The position numbers and the translations under genes are program-made. The notes beneath the pieces were generated by a model. That model ran no database searches, had not been told where the DNA came from, and saw nothing but the letters and a program-made list of their open reading frames with translations. A DNA stretch of 64,000 bases from Salinibacter sp. 10B (GTDB taxonomy: Bacteria; Bacteroidota; Rhodothermia; Rhodothermales; Salinibacteraceae): positions 1,510,301 to 1,574,300 of the forward strand of contig NZ_MQWC01000004.1 of NCBI RefSeq assembly GCF_002954405.1, in the 5' to 3' direction. Positions 61,158 through 64,000 of the stretch are shown piece by piece. The number at the start of each line of letters is the position of its first letter. Within the stretch, counting starts at the first letter, position 1.

Positions 61158-61709
61158 ATGTCTGCTCACGTCGTTCTCGTTGACGAAAACGACCAGTCTC
61201 TGGGAACGGCCGAGAAGCTGCGTGCCCACACGGAAGGCTGGCTCCACCGGGCCCTATCGGTCTTTGTCTTTGACCGGGCGGGCCGCCTCCTCCTCCAGCA
61301 ACGGGCCAAAAGTAAATACCACTCTGGGGGCCTATGGTCGAACACCTGCTGCAGCCATCCGCATCCCAGCGAAGCCCCCGGAGCTGCGGCCCGCCGCCGG
61401 CTCAACGAGGAAATGGGCTTTTCCTGCGATCTATCTCCGGCCTTTCCCTTCACGTACCGCGCTCCCGTAGGGCAGGCACTCACAGAGCACGAGTACGACC
61501 ACGTGTTCATTGGGGTCGTAGACGAGATTGCGATCCGTCCTCACCCCGATGAAGTGGCCGACTGGGCGTGGGTCACCCCCGAGTCGCTTCGCATGGATAT
61601 GGAGTCCCACCCGGACCGCTACACGGTTTGGTTTCGTCGTCTGCTCGACCGCGTCTTGACGGAGGCCCCGGTGTCCCAGACTGCCTCTTCCGTGCCGTCC
61701 TCTTCGTAG
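61158..61709 (+). CDS. idi: isopentenyl-diphosphate delta-isomerase, type I
   Basis: Predicted 183 aa Nudix-fold enzyme that interconverts IPP and DMAPP for isoprenoids (quinones, carotenoids, undecaprenol). Landmarks are GWLHRALSVFVFDRAGRLLLQ, GGLWSNTCCSHPHPSEAPG with the catalytic Cys and metal His, RRLNEEMGFSCDL (Nudix-like Glu), and EYDHVFIGVVDE with metal-binding Glu. The N-terminal HVVLVDENDQSLGTAEK is typical. It works in the same pathway as the polyprenyl synthase at 19144 but lies 41 kb away. Confidence 0.95.
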   Translation: MSAHVVLVDENDQSLGTAEKLRAHTEGWLHRALSVFVFDRAGRLLLQQRAKSKYHSGGLWSNTCCSHPHPSEAPGAAARRRLNEEMGFSCDLSPAFPFTYRAPVGQALTEHEYDHVFIGVVDEIAIRPHPDEVADWAWVTPESLRMDMESHPDRYTVWFRRLLDRVLTEAPVSQTASSVPSSS

Positions 61710-61715
61710 GGACTG

Positions 61716-61759
61716 TTTTGATTTTTGACCGTCGGGCGGTCGGGACGTCTGTACGTCAG
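61716..61759 (+). repeat. heptad-type repeat K, second copy of J
   Basis: It matches 9056-9096 in order: TTTGATT, a TTGACC step, then CGGTCGGG or its counterpart, and a CTGTACNTCAG end. Two hairpins are possible, GACCG-N5-CGGTC and GACGT-N4-ACGTC. Both stems differ in sequence from copy J but keep pairing. It starts 7 nt after the idi stop. Confidence 0.55.
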
Positions 61760-61901
61760 CGCTAGGGTCCTCCGCAAGGTCCCGAAAGCGACCTAGGGGC
61801 GGAGATGAACGCCCCGCAATCGTCAACGGCATCCGGGCCCATTCCTCCGAACTCTTCGGAACGAAAGTGTCGCGAGGCGAACCGCCCATCTCAGACACGC
61901 G

Positions 61902-63032
61902 CTACTCGGACGTCGGTTGGAGCTCGCTCAGCGCCACTGTGTGGCTGAGTACCGAGGCCCCTTCCTTGTCGTGCAGGCGCATCCGAATCCGCGGATCTTC
62001 CCGTGACCAGTCGATCGTGACCGAGCCATAGTTGGGATAGGGATAAATCGTGTCTCCCACGCGGAGGGGATTGGGCAGATTTTTCGCCTGCGGCCACTCC
62101 TGGTTCAGGGCACTGGACGTAAAGTCGTACAGCGGATACGGGCCGCCGGTGTAACGAGACAGCTCGCCCCAGTGCACGTCTCCACTCAGAAAGAGAACGC
62201 CGCCGGCCCCCGTCTCTTCGATCATCCGAAAGAGACGCGCCCGCTCCAGGGGCATCTGCGACCAGATCTCCCATCCGTGGTCGGGCGAGACCACCTGAAT
62301 GCTCGACACGATGAGACGCACCTCGGCGGGCTTCTGGAGCTGCGCCCGCAGCCACTCCCACTGCGCCGCTCCCAGCATCGTCGCGTCGGGATCGCGGTTG
62401 GGCGCGTATGGCCCAAACCCACGCTCCTCGGCCTCCTCACTGAGCTCGACCGTCTCGAAGCGGTCCCGGAAGTACCGCGTATCGAGCAGAATTATCTGCA
62501 CACGTTTGCCGGGTGGACCGTAGCGATGAGCCCCATACACACCGGGTCGCTGGCGACGCGGCGAGTCCTCCGGCACGTCGAAGAAGTCCAGAAAGATCTC
62601 TTCGGAGGTCTCTTTCTGTTCGTACCAGCCGCCCATGTCGTTAGCCCCGAAGTCGTGGTCGTCCCACGTGGCAAGGATCGGGGTCGTTTGCCGTAACTTC
62701 TGGTAGCCCGGCTTGGCCGCCAGCCGGCTGTACTCGTGGCGGAGGGTGTCCATGTTTGCGGTATCCCCATAAATGTTGTCCCCTCCAAAGATGAAGAGGT
62801 CGGGATCCTCCGCGAGAATGGGCGTCCAGATGGGCTGCGGCCGGTCCTGCACCGCACACGAGCCAAACACGATGCGCTGGAGAGGCTCGTCGGACGAAAC
62901 GGTGGGCCGTGCCTCCTGCGCCTGTGCCGGTACGACGGCAATCGTCAAAAGGAGAATCGAGAGAACAATGACCGACGCCCCGCCTCCACGAGGAAGCGGG
63001 GCGCCGGGTGTCGGAATCGAATCAGCGATCAT
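61902..63032 (-). CDS. PhoD-like alkaline phosphatase/phosphodiesterase, exported
   Basis: Predicted 376 aa. An N-terminal signal runs ASVIVLSILLLTIAVVPAQAQ after a 20-residue polar lead, which might mean that the true start is further in. Metal-binding motifs of the metallophosphatase fold are IVFGSCAVQDRP, DLFIFGGDNIYGD, ILATWDDHDFGANDMGG and FLSGDVHWGELSRY. The substrate domain has FGPYAPNRDPDA. PhoD-family enzymes release phosphate from mono- and diesters outside the cell. It stands alone between idi and the SusD gene, both of different function. Confidence 0.9.
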   Translation of the reverse strand: MIADSIPTPGAPLPRGGGASVIVLSILLLTIAVVPAQAQEARPTVSSDEPLQRIVFGSCAVQDRPQPIWTPILAEDPDLFIFGGDNIYGDTANMDTLRHEYSRLAAKPGYQKLRQTTPILATWDDHDFGANDMGGWYEQKETSEEIFLDFFDVPEDSPRRQRPGVYGAHRYGPPGKRVQIILLDTRYFRDRFETVELSEEAEERGFGPYAPNRDPDATMLGAAQWEWLRAQLQKPAEVRLIVSSIQVVSPDHGWEIWSQMPLERARLFRMIEETGAGGVLFLSGDVHWGELSRYTGGPYPLYDFTSSALNQEWPQAKNLPNPLRVGDTIYPYPNYGSVTIDWSREDPRIRMRLHDKEGASVLSHTVALSELQPTSE

Positions 63033-63074
63033 TATGCAATGGGAATGAGAAACAACCAGTGACGGGACAAGCCC

Positions 63075-64000
63075 CTACTCAAGAAGCCACATCTCCGTGT
63101 TGATGGTATTGGGCCCCTGGCGTTCCACCGCCTCCCGGTAATTTTCTGCATTGAGCGACTGCTCGCTCTCGGGGTACCGGAAGCGGACGGGAATCTGATC
63201 CTGATTCACGTTCTGGGCCGACGGGTCGATGTCCGGCGTGCCGGTGCGGCGCCAGTTGAACCACCCTTCCATCCCGGTGTAGAAGAGCGCGATCCACTTC
63301 TGCGTGTTGATCTGCTCCAGGGCCCGCGTCTGGTCGTTGGTGGCATACGCCACTCCGGACTGGCTAAGATAGCCACTGGGCACGGACTGGCCGTACTGCT
63401 TCATCGACGCCTCGATGCCTTTCTCATAGAGCGACTGTGCATCGCCGCTGGTCCAACCCCGCTCGGCCGCCTCGGCCTTCAGGAAGAGCACCTCGGCATG
63501 GGTCATGATGAGCCCCTTCGCGGCGTTCGGCGACTCGAAGTAGCGGGTGGTGTTGAGGCTCGACTGAAATCCTCGTCCCCCGTTGTACTCGTTGGACTCA
63601 CTGTCGCTGAGGCCGTTCGGGACCCCGACGTACGTGTCGAGCGAGTCCGGCAGGTCGGCAAACACCGACAGGCGCGGGTCGTCGAACTGCTTCAGCGTTT
63701 CCGTGAAGGTCTGGCTCATACGGTACGTGCGGAACGTACCGACGCGCGACGTGTGGCGGGGCCACTCGTTCGGGCGCGAGGTCTGGTACTCCAGCGCCGC
63801 GTTGTCGACGTTGTCCTCAAACACCGGGTACTCCGACGGATTATTGACGATCGTGCGGAACTGCTCCTGCACGTTCACGCCGTCGATGGCCCCCTGCTTC
63901 TCCGAAAGCCGCATCAGAAGGCGGAGGCGCAGCGAATTGGCGAGCTTCTTCCACTTCATCACGTCGCCGCCGTACAGGATGTCGCCCTGAAGGGACTGCC
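63075..64000 (-). CDS. SusD/RagB-like nutrient-uptake lipoprotein, C-terminal part (truncated by window edge)
   Basis: The frame is open to the right edge, so the N-terminus with its lipoprotein signal lies outside the window. The visible part, about 308 residues, matches the SusD-like class: DILYGGDVMKWKKLANSLRL near the edge, LMTHAEVLFLKAEAAERGW, and NTQKWIALFYTGMEGWFNWR near the end. SusD proteins bind glycans or peptides and pair with a SusC TonB-dependent channel encoded next to them; here susC would lie to the right of the window. The substrate is unknown. Confidence 0.88.
   Translation of the reverse strand, partial: QSLQGDILYGGDVMKWKKLANSLRLRLLMRLSEKQGAIDGVNVQEQFRTIVNNPSEYPVFEDNVDNAALEYQTSRPNEWPRHTSRVGTFRTYRMSQTFTETLKQFDDPRLSVFADLPDSLDTYVGVPNGLSDSESNEYNGGRGFQSSLNTTRYFESPNAAKGLIMTHAEVLFLKAEAAERGWTSGDAQSLYEKGIEASMKQYGQSVPSGYLSQSGVAYATNDQTRALEQINTQKWIALFYTGMEGWFNWRRTGTPDIDPSAQNVNQDQIPVRFRYPESEQSLNAENYREAVERQGPNTINTEMWLLE

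Overview
The window looks like chromosome from a GC-rich, probably halophilic member of the Rhodothermia (Bacteroidota/Rhodothermota), close to Salinibacter. This is inference from several signs: many acidic proteins, a SusD-type lipoprotein at the right edge, few Shine-Dalgarno sites, Bacteroidota-style -7 boxes (TAnnTTTG), and a Rho factor with an acidic insertion. No rRNA, tRNA, CRISPR array, complete insertion sequence or prophage was found. About 50 protein genes, several gene remnants and an unusual number of structured intergenic repeats are present.

Layout. 0-9 kb: a lipoprotein cut by the left edge, an exported HEAT-repeat/cyclophilin protein, a PAS histidine kinase, a HerA-like ATPase, rlmN and a small outer-membrane protein. 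9-21 kb: heme A synthesis (ctaA, ctaB) with an ABC exporter, then glmM, a 3-hydroxyacyl-CoA dehydrogenase, a BON-MscS channel, a YjbQ protein, a lipoprotein phosphodiesterase, a polyprenyl diphosphate synthase, a metallo-beta-lactamase-fold enzyme and a hemolysin III protein. 22-26 kb: a large exported beta-propeller protein and a CBS-domain protein.

26-49 kb is the accessory part and is dominated by sulfide and stress genes. A co-directional run carries two YeeE/YedE half-transporters, a persulfide dioxygenase-rhodanese fusion, a TauE/SafE exporter and a SulP permease. A decayed stretch (about 33.8-38.4 kb) follows. It holds a collapsed copper P-type ATPase, cytochrome c and DsrE fragments, a 0.55-kb segment bounded by inverted repeats, and several palindromes. 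After two methyltransferases come a Tll0287-like heme protein, a DUF1641 protein with sulfide:quinone oxidoreductase (SQR), two tandem universal stress proteins around a GntR regulator, and an SQR paralogue that has lost both redox cysteines, transcribed divergently from a PAS protein. Together these genes would import sulfur compounds, oxidise sulfide to the quinone pool, oxidise persulfide to sulfite, and export or exchange the products.

49-64 kb is housekeeping again: a HAD hydrolase, a tricorn-like S41 protease, an AI-2E-type permease, rho, recJ, uppP, a ferredoxin, idi, a PhoD-like phosphatase and a SusD-like protein cut by the right edge.

The most distinctive feature is a family of intergenic arrays with an exact or near-exact 7-nt period. 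They are arranged as facing arms (potential long hairpins) between genes and often include the stop codon of the neighbouring gene. Roughly ten loci were found in 64 kb. Neighbouring loci share the 7-nt spacing but not the same heptamer.
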